This document shows positions 1-10,362 of a stretch of 64,000 bases of DNA, one piece after another (the first letter of the stretch is position 1; every line of letters starts with the position of its first letter). Under the pieces are notes generated by a model. The model had not been told where the DNA came from. It saw only the letters and a list, made by a program, of their open reading frames with translations, and searched no databases. Location: the NCBI GenBank assembly GCA_039090855.1, contig CM077013.1, positions 140,017,240 to 140,081,239 on the forward strand, written 5' to 3'. Position numbers and translations under genes: made by a program. This DNA is from Macrothele yani (taxonomy: Eukaryota > Arthropoda > Arachnida > Araneae > Macrothelidae).

Positions 1-939
1 TGCTGGAGGAATTCAACAAGTAGTCAATTGGACGGCGCTCTTTATAAGAGCCTCTGCTCTCTCCTGCGCATGCGGGCTCCCGCGCATGCTCCGATCCACG
101 CCGGCGACTCCAAACGCATCCCTAGATGTGTCGCTACGTTCTCCCATAGCGGCATAGGCAAATATGTTAACGGTTACGTTCTTATGACGTTTCGTACCTT
201 TTCATTTGAACACCCCTAGTAAGTTGGGAAAACGGGCCGGGGCCGGGCCTTCAATATTTAATGTAAAACACCAAGCAGGTTGTTTTTTTTTATGAGCAAG
301 ACAATCGCTGTACGGTGCCTTTCTCCTTTGGAAATCTTACAACATACAGCAGTAGGAAAAGATTGAATAATTTCCGCTGTTGGAAAAAACAGAAGTACCC
401 CGACGTTCTCCCCTCCTACAAAACAATTGAAGTGAGTCAGCTCCCTTAGTTTTTCAATGTGAATGTGGTCCCTTCTCTCTCTCCCTAACTTCCACCCACC
501 TCTTATGTTTTAGGGCAGGCTATTAACTGCAGCATTTCTAAACCCAGTCACCCGCTCGAAAACGATCTTTTTTATTGTTCTGTTCGGCGGCACTTTGTTC
601 TCTAGATGTGTGAAAAGCTTTTAAGTTTTCTTAAATGGCACGGGAAAAATGGGCTGGGAGAAACTTACTTCTGTGTATAAATCTGTGCCGTATTTTCCCC
701 ATTTATACTCTTAGGGAGTCATCAGATGGCAAATGAACCCATAGGTATCCTGGCCCAGGCTTTTTCAAAACTTCTGTGACACTGGTAAGTTAGGCAGTGT
801 GTCTTTGTTTTCCCTAGCATACGCTGAGTTCAGTGTTGCTGATAAATACTCTTCCATATTTATTATGGAGTTTAAGAAAGCGAAAGACTTTCGCGAAAAA
901 ATCGCTCCCGGAGAATATGTGCTTGTAGACAATGTAAAG
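1..939. other. No gene seen; left-edge unique sequence
   Basis: Only short open frames occur here (for example 28-219), with no recognisable domain and no splice-site framework. A GC-rich purine/C motif (gggccggggccgggcc) lies near 233-248. It recurs at about 2505-2560 and 15340-15425, so it is probably part of a dispersed repeat. I see nothing else I can support. Confidence 0.5.
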
Positions 940-941
940 TA

Positions 942-2159
942 CACTATCTACCAACAAGTAATTGGACACCCCTGCAATCAACGATATCAGCGGTCCTGAT
1001 ACACGTCAAGGCCGCCGCCGTTAAATATCGTGTGGGAAACAACAACGCAACCAGTCGCATGCAAGATGCCACGCAGTTCGGAGCTCTCTGATTTCGAGAA
1101 AGGTGTAATCGTCGGGGATCACGGAAATGGCCGATCCATACGTGGCATATCCAGCGAGTTGAAGTACCCAAAATCCACAGTGGCCTACGTGATTGGAAAG
1201 TGAAAGATGAGAGGTGACTGTTGGAATGTGCCCCGACCTGGCAGACCCACAAAACTGGGAGTTAGAGACCGACGGGTGCTGGCCAGAGAAATTCGGAAGA
1301 TCCGCACCAAATCGATGGGCCACATCCGCGAGGAGTTTCAACAGGCATCCGGGAGTGTTCCTTCGATGAATATCATCCGTACGGAAGCCCATCTGCTCGG
1401 TTATCATGGACGTGCTGCCGCACACAAGCCTTTGATCACCAAGTCCAATAGCGATGCTCGGCTAACGTGGTGCAACGAACGTCGACAGTGGACCGTTGAA
1501 CAGTGGAAACAGGTTCTCTGGAGCGACGAATCAAGGTTCATCCTCTACCGTTCGGATGGCAGAGTCTGGGTTTGGCGTCTGCCTGGAGAACGCCTCCTGC
1601 CGGAATGTATTGTGCCAACTGTGAAGTTCGGCGGCGGTGGAATTATGCTATGGGGGTGTTTCTCCTGGTATGGCACGGGACCCTTGGTCGCAATTCCTGG
1701 TAGACTCAACGCCGACACCTACTGCACCATTTTGGATGACCATGCGCTTCCTACGTTGTGGCAGTTTTACGGGGTGGACCCATGTTACTTTCAGGATGAC
1801 AATGCTACCTGTCATGTTGCGAGGTCCACCATGGCTTGGTATGGTGACAATGGGGTTAATCGAATGGACTGGCCTGCGCAGAGCCCGGAACTTAACCCTA
1901 TCGAGCACCTCTGGGACGAGTTGGAGCGTCGACTTAAGGGGTGCTCCCACCGTCCGAAATCCGTGAAGGAACTGACCTGTGTTCTCCAAGCCGAGTGGAA
2001 GAAAATACCGCTAGCCGTCGTACAACGCTGGTTGAGAGTATGCCCCAGAGGGTCGCAGCTGTAATCGCCGCTCGTGGAGGCTCCACTAACTATTGAAGGT
2101 GAATAAACTTCGTTTTCCTTTGCTATCACAGGTGTCCAATTACTTGTTGGTAGATAGTG
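942..2159 (+). mobile_element. Tc1-like transposon, family A copy 1, complete ends
   Basis: The element is 1218 bp and bounded by perfect 29-bp terminal inverted repeats (942-970 and 2131-2159) that begin cactatctaccaacaag. It is flanked by TA dinucleotides (940-941, 2160-2161), the Tc1/mariner target duplication. A single transposase frame fills the interior. A second copy of the same family, inverted, is at 17801-19016. The ends look usable, but the transposase has a nonsense codon and a frameshift, so the copy could only be moved by a protein supplied from elsewhere. Confidence 0.95.
1066..2096 (+). pseudogene. Tc1 DD34E transposase, nearly intact pseudogene
   Basis: This encodes a cut-and-paste transposase that would bind the terminal repeats and insert at TA. 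From ATG 1066 the protein starts MPRSSELSDFEKG and has paired helix-turn-helix DNA-binding regions in the first ~110 residues. The catalytic triad is visible: D in WSDESRF (~1525), D in FQDDNA (~1795) and E in NPIEHLW (~1905). The second D and the E are separated by exactly 34 residues, the Tc1 standard. Two lesions inactivate it. One is an in-frame TGA at 1201-1203, just after VAYVIGK. The other is a one-base loss near 2028 that throws the last ~20 residues out of frame; the family-typical C-terminus ending in GGSTNY continues in another frame to a stop at 2094-2096. About 340 residues is normal length. Confidence 0.92.
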
Positions 2160-2161
2160 TA

Positions 2162-2560
2162 GAACGATCGGACTCATAATTCTGGATATTTAGTACTTTT
2201 CGAATTACCCCCCCCCTCCTTATCCCCAAGGATATTCCAGGTCTGTCGGTAGGCAATGATAATTTGAAAACCCAGAAAATTTGAAAAGCATGGAAATTGG
2301 CGTTTACATGCAACATTTTTGAGTATATGATCCCCCTCCCTCCTCAGACATCACGTGACTTATACAGAATAGCAAAAATATTCCAAATTAACGTTTGCTG
2401 TAATAGAATACGTGTGGAAATTAAGAAAACGAAAACTCTTCAGGAGTCGAATGACCGAGTGCACCAGTGTCAAATTCGTGTTTTGATAATTGTTGAAATT
2501 TTACGGGCCAGCCCGGGCCTTGGACGTGCGGGCTTGGGCAGGGCCGGGCTTTCCAAATAA
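2162..2560. other. No gene; poly-C tract and GC-rich dispersed motif
   Basis: A run of C lies near 2207-2216, and a gggcc/gccgggc motif cluster lies at about 2505-2560, like those at 233-248 and 15340-15425. No coding or RNA signal was seen. Confidence 0.4.
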
Positions 2561-2612
2561 AGGCCCGTGCAGACCTCTAGCGCGCAACGCCATCGGAGAC
2601 GTCACACCAGGG

Positions 2613-2712
2613 GGTATAAAAGAAGGCGTACAACAGAGAATAGGTTTTTAAACTCACTATCGCTAAAATGTTTCAAGGGGAAAAAGGGCATTCGTACGCC
2701 TTCTTTTATACC
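2613..2712. repeat. Perfect 19-bp inverted repeat with 62-bp spacer
   Basis: The arms are 2613-2631 (ggtataaaagaaggcgtac) and 2694-2712, its exact reverse complement. The repeat sits just before the truncated start of a Tc1 relic that begins near 2740. It matches a pattern of inverted duplications at transposon breakpoints seen elsewhere in the window (15748-15785, 29625-29682). Confidence 0.85.
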
Positions 2713-2739
2713 GGCTCCAGCGATTGCAGTGGTGCCGCG

Positions 2740-3345
2740 AAAGTCGAGTGCTGAGTGGGAGCATGGTGTGTTTTCGGACGAGTCCAGATTCAGTTTAATG
2801 CATGACGACGACTGGCGAATCGTTGTTCTCAGATACCATGGGTAACGGCATCTGGAAGGCTGCATTGTGCAGCGTCATACCGGTCCCACGCCGAGCGTGA
2901 TGGTCCGAGGCGCTATTGCGTTTCATTCCCGCATTACTAATTTTTTGGCCTTCCAATACTCGCCTATTACGCATCACAAGTACATTGAACAACCACATCA
3001 CGGAAGTGTTGGAAGCTGAACTTCTACCCTTCCTTCAGACGATCTCGGGAGTCGTCTTCTAACAAGACAATGCCCGACCTCATATTGCTCATACTTTCCC
3101 AGACGTACTCTGGGTGCATCAAGTCGGTCGTCCTCCCTGGTCTGCTCGAACGCCAGATTTGTCGCTTATAGAGCACGTCTGTGGTGTAATCGCGCAACGA
3201 TTGGCTCGTCGCCTGTCACAACCAACGAATTGTGGCTGCGTGGAAAAGCAGAATGGAATGCAATACCGCAGACGACCATCCAAACTCTGTTTCATTCGAT
3301 CCCACTGCGTATGGGGGTCGGTTATTGCCACTAATAATGGATTTA
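2740..3345 (+). pseudogene. Tc1-like transposase relic, 5' truncated (family G)
   Basis: This is the remnant of a Tc1 DD34E transposase, broken into frames by indels and stops. Recognisable blocks in order are VFSDESRFSL (first catalytic D, ~2770), QRHTGPTPSVMV (~2875), QDNARPHIAH (second D, ~3065) and ARTPDLSLIEHVCG (catalytic E, ~3170). The second D and the E are 34 residues apart. The block FHSIPLRMGVGYC (~3290) is the decayed C-terminus. The DNA-binding N-terminus is missing and no terminal repeats were found. A 22-bp segment ending in ttttttggccttcc occurs at 2933-2954 and again, with one extra T, at 3349-3371. Confidence 0.8.
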
Positions 3346-3371
3346 CTTATTACTAATTTTTTTGGCCTTCC

Positions 3372-3705
3372 TCATCGCGAACAGGTATGTAATTGTGGTC
3401 GTTTGCAGCTTGTGCCATAATTAATCACTCCCATAAATTTCATTGTGATTGCTAGTTTATTTCTTGGTGTTGCAATTTCTATTAACAGCAGTGTATTTTA
3501 CTAAACTATCGCCGAACATTCACGTTTTACATAAACGTACCACTATCTCATTGCAATCTATGCAAATTACGAAAACCGCATGCTAAATGTGATGAAAGCC
3601 ATTTCAGAAATGCATTTTTTATGCTATGAAAACGATGCGTCGTAGTGAAATTTCGTTTCCTCTCGACCTGGGGTATCTGCTTTGACGAGAGCTTTAAAAT
3701 GATGT
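3372..3705. other. No gene seen
   Basis: AT-rich unique sequence without domains or clear repeats. Confidence 0.4.
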
Positions 3706-4200
3706 ACAATCAACTCCGCTTATAGTGAACCTCTGGGGACTCACATATTTCGTTCACTATATCCGAGGTTCACTAAAACCGAAGTGTCTTCCCTTAACTT
3801 GAATTGATTGATATAGTGAGCAAGAGCAGGAAATGTGTACATATGTATCTAAAAATAATATTTTTATGTACGTAGTATATATTCATTAAATTAAGTAAAC
3901 AAATTTAATTTTACATTACCTTAATTAACATGAGAATAGTCTGTTATGTACCTCTGCTTGCTGCAAATAGTTTTAATAAATATTTTCTCTATGTCCTTTT
4001 CTAGAGTCTGTGCTTTTGCTACACTCGATTCTACATTTAGCACACATTCTAGGAACTTTAGCACAGTCCTGACACTCCCAACGCCTCTTTCACTGTTAGA
4101 ACACATTCTTCATCGTCTGCATCATCTTCAACTTTGTTTTCTACCGTGCTGGAACCACCTTTCACAGCCTCAACAATAGCTTCATCCGTTATAACTTTTT
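3706..4200 (-). pseudogene. Tigger/pogo-type transposase 3' remnant
   Basis: On the minus strand a peptide with KVITDEAIVEAVKGG (about 4200 down to 4155) is followed by an acidic stretch (EDDADDEE). After a frameshift comes a C-terminal frame with VLKFLECVLNVE, LEKDIEKIFIKTI and KQRYITDYSHVN, ending at 3921. This order, acidic linker then paired helices then a short KQ..IT.Y/F tail, resembles the C-terminus of DDE_1 Tigger/jerky-like transposases. Beyond the stop, 3724-3733 and 3765-3774 form an inverted repeat (agtgaacctc / gaggttcact) in a cttatagtgaacc context like a pogo-type terminal end. The catalytic domain is absent. The family call rests on motif resemblance only. Confidence 0.5.
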
Positions 4201-4613
4201 CCCGGGCCCCTTGCTGTACATTTAATTATTTTAATATAAAATAATTGATTCATATTGACAATTAGTCTATTTAATTGATATTAATTTTCAATGGAATGAG
4301 TTTCGTTGTTGTGCAGAATTTGTAATTATTGCGAAAGTTTTGGTGATTTGTTGTATTTCGTGAGTTTTATTGGTGAACTTGTTTACTTTATTTGTACAAT
4401 TAGTTTATGATTGTGTCACATATTGTATTTTTACTGAGTATTATATTACTTTTCTACAATATTGTACAGCAGAAATTTTATAAATAAACAAAGATTAAAT
4501 AAATATCTTAAGATCAAGATACTATATTACGCATGCGCAAATGGACTTTCGTAGCTACATCACATTTCCTGGGCGTCAAGGTCGTTTATTACGTTCGTCA
4601 AATCTGAATAATA
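4201..4613. other. No gene; AT-rich spacer
   Basis: AT-rich sequence between the Tigger remnant and the next Tc1 element. Nothing recognisable. Confidence 0.4.
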
Positions 4614-4615
4614 TA

Positions 4616-5860
4616 CACTATATTGACAAAAATCACCGGACACCCAGAAGAGAAACACAACATAGCCTTTATTCACATACATTAGTACGGTGTCGGTCCA
4701 CCTTTTGCCTTAATGCATGAACTGAGCCTTCGAGACATGCTTTGGACAAGGTTCTGGAACACAACAATAGGTATGCGCTTCCATTCAGTACATAATGCTA
4801 CCGCTAACTGTTGCTTAGGAGTAGGCCTTGGTTCTCCAAACTTCTTATGCGGCGCTCTAATTCATCCCATAGGTGCTCTATGGGATTAAGAACATGGCTC
4901 TGTGCTGGCCAGTCCTCACACGATACGGAATTATCGTCAAACCACGCCATAACAGTCTTTGCTTTATGGCTCAGTGAATTATCCTGCTGGTACCAACAAG
5001 GCTCGGTTCTATAGTATTTCCACACAGTTGGTAGGGCACAATTGTCCAGAATATCGAGGTAGACGTGCTGGTTAACAGGTTTGTCCACGATTACCAATGG
5101 GCCGGAACCATACCACGAAAAACATACCAACACGAGTACACTACCAGCTCCAAACTTGACCGTCGGAACAGTGCACTGTGGTAAATAGCGTTCTCTCGGC
5201 TGCCGCCATACCCACACAAAGCCACCAGACTGATGGATCATGTATCTGGATTCATCAGTCAATAGGACCCGTTTCCATTGATCTACGGTCCACGATAAAT
5301 GTTCTTTACACCATGCTAAACAACGAGTAGTATTCCTAGTGCAGATGAAAAGCTTATGAGCAGCAACACGACCACAGTAGCCCCAGGAATGAAGTTCTCT
5401 GCAAATGGTACGTGTACATACAAAGGTTCCAGCATTTTTACTCACCTGTACCCTGAGATCTTGTGCAGTACTCCGTCGATTAGCTGTAACGACTCACCTG
5501 AGGCTTCCACGTCCTCTATCACTGATTTTCTTTGGTCTACCGGTACGTTTTGCTGCTTCAGAAACGCCATGTGTTTTCCACTTATTCAGTACATCCAAAA
5601 CAGTTGACTTGGGTATGTTTAAATGCCTCTCGGTTTCTCTTATGGACAATCCACTAATATAACACCCAACAATCTTTCGTTTCTCAAACTCAGTTCTCTC
5701 CCGCCGCGACATTTTCACTCAACCTAACAGTGCTATATGATTGCGGTCAGCTGCAGGCTTGTTTTTATACCGTTTGCAGCTATACCGCGCATCTTAACAA
5801 AGCAGCGTATCCTTTCATTAGCTTTTGAAGGAGTGTCCGGTTACTTTTGTCAATATACTG
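4616..5860 (-). mobile_element. Tc1-like transposon family C, complete ends
   Basis: A 1245-bp element with ~28-bp terminal inverted repeats (4616-4643, starting cactatattgacaaaa, and 5833-5860) that differ at three positions. It is flanked by TA at 4614-4615 and 5861-5862. The transposase lies on the minus strand. Only one copy of this family occurs in the window. Confidence 0.92.
4682..5718 (-). pseudogene. Tc1 DD34E transposase pseudogene (family C)
   Basis: Reading on the minus strand from 5718, the protein begins MKMSRRERTEFEKRKIV. It contains a clear helix-turn-helix (GLSIRETERHLNIPKSTV) and a GRPKK basic linker. A frameshift near 5500-5450 separates this from the catalytic part: LLTDESRYMI (first D), WYQQDNSLSH (second D) and [13 protein letters not shown] (E). 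A second frameshift near 4855 scrambles the last ~55 codons; family-typical sequence continues in another frame to a stop at 4682-4684 (ending GGPTPY). The spacing and length (~345 residues) are normal for Tc1. The copy cannot encode active protein. Confidence 0.9.
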
Positions 5861-5862
5861 TA

Positions 5863-6399
5863 TAATACTAATAAAAATAAATATTGGTTTTGAAAACTAA
5901 ACAGTTGAGATGCTGTTACCGCCGCTATAGTTTAGTGGATATTTACTTTTGTGACTCACGTATCTTCTCTCATTCGTTTTACGACAACAAAATTCATTAA
6001 TTCAACTACCTGAGTACCGCTCAATGTCCGTAATTAGTAAAGCTTATTATTTGTTGTTATGATTTAATTCCCCTTAGTATGTACCGGACTGTGGCGCATT
6101 GTGGCGGTGAGCGAGGCGAATAAATACAATATGTTGTACGTAAATAAATGTCTCCTCTCGTATCACTCTTTTTATTTCATCCCCACAAAGATCTTGGCAT
6201 ACGAAAGATACATGGCATAAATTACATACAAAGAGTACCAGGGTACTCTCTCCATTTTCATTTATGTAAGGTAATGTAAATATAAAGGCATGCTGCTTAA
6301 TTTTTTAAATTTTTAGGATCTTTTAATTAATATCAGAAGAGCTGAAAATTAAAATTTGAAAAAAAAATGTCTTGCTTCTAATAAGGGCATTGTGAATAA
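5863..6399. other. No gene; AT-rich flank of hAT remnant
   Basis: AT-rich sequence. It lies downstream of the stop of the minus-strand hAT remnant (6400-6402), so part of it may be that element's 3' untranslated region. No motif supports more. Confidence 0.35.
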
Positions 6400-6533
6400 T
6401 TAACTCTCAGTAGGAGTTATTGCATGTCCATTTCGATGCTTGTCATTGAAAGTCGAAGTAACTGTTCAGACATTCATGCTGTTTCTGTGTTCTGACTTCA
6501 TGTATTTCATGTCAGAAAATGTCCTCTCGCATA
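6400..6533 (-). pseudogene. hAT-like transposase C-terminus (part 2, after nested insertions)
   Basis: On the minus strand the peptide CERTFSDMKYMKSEHRNSM can be read, followed by an in-frame stop and then more codons to a TAA at 6400-6402. The block C-E-R-x-F-S-x-M-K-x-x-K-S is the characteristic C-terminal dimerisation (hATC) signature of hAT transposases of the ZBED5/SCAND3-like type. The upstream half of the same domain is found at 8963-9290, so the gene was cut at about 6534 by Tc1 insertions. The rest of the transposase is missing. Confidence 0.7.
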
Positions 6534-6535
6534 TA

Positions 6536-7745
6536 AACTGAAGTGCCAGAAAAACTGGTACAGACGAGCTTATGCAAAATACATAGCAACGTCACCTATG
6601 CGCGTACTCGGTTGCATCCGCCATTGCGTATATACAGCGATAGACATCCTTGCCAGCTGTCAGACCTGTTTTCGGCATAAGAATGACAAGTAATAATGAT
6701 TTAACCGATTTTCAACGAGGGTCATAGTTGGCGCTCGTGAGATGGGCCATAGTATTTCGGAGGTAGAAACGAAGTTCGGATTTTCACGGACGACCAATGC
6801 AAGGGTGTACCGTGACTACAAGAATTTTGGCAAAACCTTCAACCTACGATATCAGTGTGGCCGTAAAAAGGCATTGGGTGGACGTGACCATCGTCGGCTG
6901 TCAAGAATCGTTTCACGCGATAGACGTGAAACACTCTCGCAGGTATCATCGGAATTCAATACTGGAGCCTCAACAAGCATCAGTGTCCGGACTGTGCAAC
7001 GTACCCTGCACGATATTATGGGCTTTGGGAGCCGACGCCCATCTCGAGACCCCTTGATGGGTGCACGACACAGAGTTATGCGCCTCGTTCGGCTACGGCA
7101 ACACCGCCACTGGACACTTGATGACTGGAAACAAGTAGCCTGATCTGACGAGTCGCGTTTCCAACTGCATCGGGCCGATGGAGGGATTCGTGTGTTGCGC
7201 AAACCCCATGAAGCCATGGATCCCGCCTGTCAACAGGGAACTGTACCGGCTGGTGGGGGAGGGTCCGTAATGGTATGCGGTGTGTTTAGCTGGACTTCAC
7301 TCGGACCCCTGGTACACCTACAAACGCCTGTGACCAACTAACGCTATGTGCGCATCCTTTCTGACGAGGTACACCCGTCCATGTCCTGCATTCATGCTGA
7401 TGGGTTGGGCCTGTTCCAACAGAACAATGCACCTCCATACAAGTGTTGGGACGCTACATTAGGATTAGAGGAGCATTCATCTGAGTTTGGGGTGTTGCCA
7501 TTCTCACCCAAATCCCCAGATCTGAACGAGATAGAACACATTTGGGATGCCATGCAACGCGCTATCAAACACAGGAATCCGAGACCTCGGAATACACCCG
7601 AATTGTGGAGCGCTCTACAGGAAGTATGGTGTGCATTGCCTACAGCATATTTCCAGAAGCTAGTGGAGTCCATGCACCGTTGTATTTCTGCAGTCCTGCG
7701 CTTCCGTGTATTAGACTGGTGTACCAGTTTTTCTGGCACTTCATG
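6536..7745 (+). mobile_element. Tc1-like transposon family D
   Basis: Terminal repeats share gaagtgccagaaaaactggta at the left (6539-6560) and its reverse complement at the right (7722-7743). One small indel separates them from the outer TA (6534-6535 on the left, 7746-7747 on the right). The element is ~1210 bp. Its right-hand TA is also the left-hand TA of the next element, so the two transposons touch. It lies inside the hAT remnant. Confidence 0.88.
6683..7714 (+). pseudogene. Tc1 transposase pseudogene (family D), catalytic D lost
   Basis: The start MTSNNDLTDFQRG (6683) is followed by a one-base frameshift near 6720. The main frame, from 6742, shows MGHSISEVETKFGFSRTT (helix-turn-helix), the first catalytic D in SDESRFQLHRADG (~7150) and SPDLNEIEHIWD (E, ~7525). 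In-frame stops occur at 7141-7143 (where a W codon is expected) and 7339-7341. The second catalytic residue is changed: FQQNNAPPYK at ~7420 has N where FQQDNA is the family standard. The C-terminus after KLVESMHRCISAV is also out of frame, reaching a stop at 7712-7714. The protein would be dead even without the stops. Confidence 0.88.
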
Positions 7746-7747
7746 TA

Positions 7748-8960
7748 CACTGAAAGAGAAAGGTCATGGGATACGTACCTAGTATCGTGAATGACCTCCT
7801 CTAGCCCGGCGAAGAGCAGCAACTCGCCGTGGCATCGATTCCACAAGTGGCCGAAAGACTTCTGGAGATATGTTGAGCCATGTCGTCTAAACAGCAGCCC
7901 ACAATTCCCTGGTATTTTTAGGTGCAGGTTCTTAGGTGCGAATAGACCTTTGCACCACGTCCCATTGGTGCTCTATTGGGTTCATGTCGGGAGAAAATGG
8001 TGGCCACAACATCCGTCGTAATAGTCCAGAATGCTCCACGAACTTATTTTGGACAACTTGGGCCCGATGACATGGTGCATTGTCCGCCTGAAAAATTCCA
8101 TCGTTGTTGAGGTACATGAAGTCCATGAAGGGCTGCAAATGGTCACCCAGCAGAGCAACAAAGCGAGTACCGATTAATGACGTGTTTCCGAGGACCAGAA
8201 GGCCAGGACATAACCCAAAGACACCCAGCACAAGTATGAACCACCGTCAGCTTGCACAGAGCTTTGTTGACAGCTTGGGTCCATGGCCTCATTGGGTCTG
8301 CGCCACACTCGAACCCTACCATCAGCTCGTAACAACTGGTAGCGTGACTCATCGGACCACACTACATATTGCCAGTCTTCCAGGGTCAAATTACCGTGTT
8401 CACCAGCCCAGGTGAAGCGCTGTGTCCAATGTCGTGGTTTTAACAAAGGCAATCTGGTGGGTCTTCTACTCCCATACCCCATGGCGTTAAATTACGCTTC
8501 ACTGATCTGATGGATATGTCTCTAGTACCTTCTGCATTAAATGTAAGTGTTATTTGAGCTAGTGTCGCTTGTCTGTTAGCATGGACAATTCTGGTCAGAC
8601 GCCGCTGGTCATGGTCATTCAGCACCCGTGATTGGCCACTGCGTTGTCCACGGTGGGTGACAATCCTTTCCATGAGGTATTCTGGGAACACACGTGACAC
8701 CGTGGAACGAGGAATGTTGAATATTCGTACAACTTCGAAAATTGAATGTCCCATCCGTCTGGCTGTCACTTCCATGCCTCGTTGAAACTCCGATAATACA
8801 CGTCAGCTTGTCATAATCCTACTGTCGGTTGCTCAACCTGGCTCGCGAAATTGCACCTCCCAACTGATAAAAATCGTGGCATGCGTCGAAGCCTTTATAC
8901 GATGGTATAGACAGTTTAACATTTGTACAATGCTATCCGATGACGTTTGGTCCTTCAGTG
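7748..8960 (-). mobile_element. Tc1-like transposon family E, abutting family D
   Basis: The left end starts cactgaaagagaaagg at 7748. The right end, read inward from 8960 on the minus strand, starts cactgaaggaccaaac. Imperfect terminal repeats and flanking TA (7746-7747 and 8961-8962) give a 1213-bp element. It starts directly after the TA that closes family D, which implies insertion into D's own target duplication or the reverse order. Confidence 0.85.
7779..8814 (-). pseudogene. Tc1 DD34E transposase pseudogene (family E)
   Basis: The minus-strand protein begins near 8814 (MTS, then a stop). It continues as EFQRGMEVTARRMGHSIFEV with a helix-turn-helix (FNIPRSTVSRV) and QRRLTRIVHANRQAT. 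Catalytic blocks are VWSDESRYQLL (first D, ~8355), GIFQADNAPCHRAQ (second D, ~8090) and DMNPIEHQWDVV (E, ~7980). All three acidic residues are present, but indels place them in different frames, with a frameshift around 8470-8230. The C-terminus LVESMPRRVAALRRARGGHSRY and a stop at 7779-7781 are clear. Similarity to family D is moderate, so this is a separate family. Confidence 0.86.
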
Positions 8961-8962
8961 TA

Positions 8963-9290
8963 CTTCCAAACATTGGAGTAAGTGTTTACCCGAAATCTCT
9001 TATATGTAGTTCTCAGTGAAAATGTTCCAACAATTCGGTTCAAGTTACATATTGAGCTCTAATGAGATTCTTCTTCTTGAAGTTCGCACAAATCCCTTTG
9101 ATAAATAGAGGTTGTGCTTTAAACATCACCATTCAGTGGATTGTTGAGAAGATGATTGCCAATTTCCCATGTATTTATGAGGAATATTTTTTACTTAATT
9201 TCTGTATCTGGTGATTCATGACGTATATCCATTCTTCGATTTGAAAGGGTCGTTAAGGCTATAAGAAATCATAGGATTTCTTCAACTAGC
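8963..9290 (-). pseudogene. hAT-like transposase C-terminal region (part 1)
   Basis: The minus strand encodes FLINTWEIGNHLLNNPLNGDV, then after a stop TSIYQRDLCELQEEESH, and after another stop an RIVGTF..TYKRFRVNTYSNVW block. This matches the layout of the hAT C-terminal region: a PF..DV motif, a Q.DL.ELQ helix, then the segment preceding the CERxFSxMK motif. That motif lies at 6400-6533 on the far side of the two Tc1 insertions. Several in-frame stops show old decay. Confidence 0.6.
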
Positions 9291-9322
9291 GAAATCTGAA
9301 TTTGTTCAGATTCCTGAGCTGC

Positions 9323-9540
9323 TTTTTTTTTTAATTGGAGGTTTAATGACCACTGTGAGCAACTCAATGGGCTATAAGCAGTCGCCCATCCCTAATTTAC
9401 GGTCACTGGTTCCGGGGAAGGGAGAGAGCCAGTACCATAAGACAAACACAACATCCATGCCTCACCGGTATTCGAACCCAGACCCATCTTGGACGAATTG
9501 TCATAAGCTACCACTTAGACCTCTGCGCAACTGGGGCGGC
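9323..9540 (-). mobile_element. tRNA-derived SINE (family SINE-1)
   Basis: Reading on the minus strand, the head has Pol III boxes: an A box (degraded here) and a B box, ggttcgaata-like. The body contains a ctggaaccagtgaccctaaatt-like block, and the element ends in ...ttaaacctccaat followed by poly(A), seen here as the T run at 9323-9332. It is about 215 bp and diverged. SINEs have no protein; they rely on a LINE reverse transcriptase. Confidence 0.88.
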
Positions 9541-9570
9541 ACAAGGACGTTCATTGTTCTGGGTGGTGTA

Positions 9571-9792
9571 TTTTTTATTTATTTTTTTATTGGGGGTTTA
9601 ACGACCACCGTGAAAAACTCAGTCGGTTATAAGCAGTTGCCCGTCCCTAATTTAGGGCTACTTGCTTCAGGGAAGGGAGAGAACCAGTACCGTAAGACAA
9701 AACATCCATTCCTCACAGGGATTGAAACTCGTACCGATCTCAGACGAATGGTCAGAAACCAGCGCTTAGAAGACTGCGCCACTGGGGCGGCC
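9571..9792 (-). mobile_element. SINE-1 copy with 12-bp target-site duplication
   Basis: Same structure as the neighbour, with a T-rich tail at 9571-9590. It is flanked by a perfect 12-bp direct repeat ctgggtggtgta at 9559-9570 and 9793-9804. This is the hallmark of target-primed reverse transcription and fixes both ends. Confidence 0.93.
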
Positions 9793-9859
9793 CTGGGTGG
9801 TGTAACGTATGGAATACTCGAACGTAAATAGGGAGATATGGTTTCGATTGCAGCTCCAG

Positions 9860-10362
9860 GCCCATGAAATTTTCAAGTTTTCTAAGAGACGTCACATGGT
9901 GACCAATAAAAGACGTCTCCGCATTGGGCATTGTTGTTTCACACACCGCTTTTTGCTGTGTGGCGACACTGCTCCGATGTGTCATGACGCGTAATTGCCG
10001 ACTCACTGTCATTCATCTTCTGTGTAGTTGTGTTCGCTTTCCCTTCTTTCATTGTCATTTGTTGAACGAGGACGCCGCTACGCTACAGCGGGTCCTAGAT
10101 GACCACTGCGATATTTTCGCTGTCTTTTAATTTTTAAAACAGATTGACTTTTTTAAACGTATCTAGTTTTTACCCCTTCCATCATTCTCATTTTTCACTT
10201 TTACTGAATCAGCCTGGTTTTAAGCATTATACCACGTTTTTAATACTGTTTGTTTGATTGTCATGTGTCTGGCGCTCTTTGGGCAGATTGTCTTGTGTCT
10301 GGCGCTCTTTGTCTGGCTTGCGCAATAAAAATTCAACAACTAACCAACCAACCAACCAACCA
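9860..10362 (+). pseudogene. I/jockey-like LINE 3' end (RNase H-end fragment)
   Basis: The + strand encodes TNKRRLRIGHCCFTHRFLL, then APMC, then in a shifted frame NCRLTVIHLLCSC and later DDHCDIFAVF. The order RLRIGH..hTH..LL....P.C..C...tv.Hil..C is typical of the C-terminal end of I/R1/jockey-type LINE ORF2 proteins. The fragment is followed by a 3' region with two gtctggcgctctttg blocks, a cttgcgcaataaaa signal (~10318) and an (aacc)n tail at 10337-10362. I-like elements also end in short simple repeats. It is heavily 5' truncated; the clade is inferred from motif order. Confidence 0.65.

Noticed and set aside
28..219. 63-codon frame at the left edge
   Set aside because: No recognisable domain and no supporting signals. 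It could be an exon fragment only if transcripts show it.
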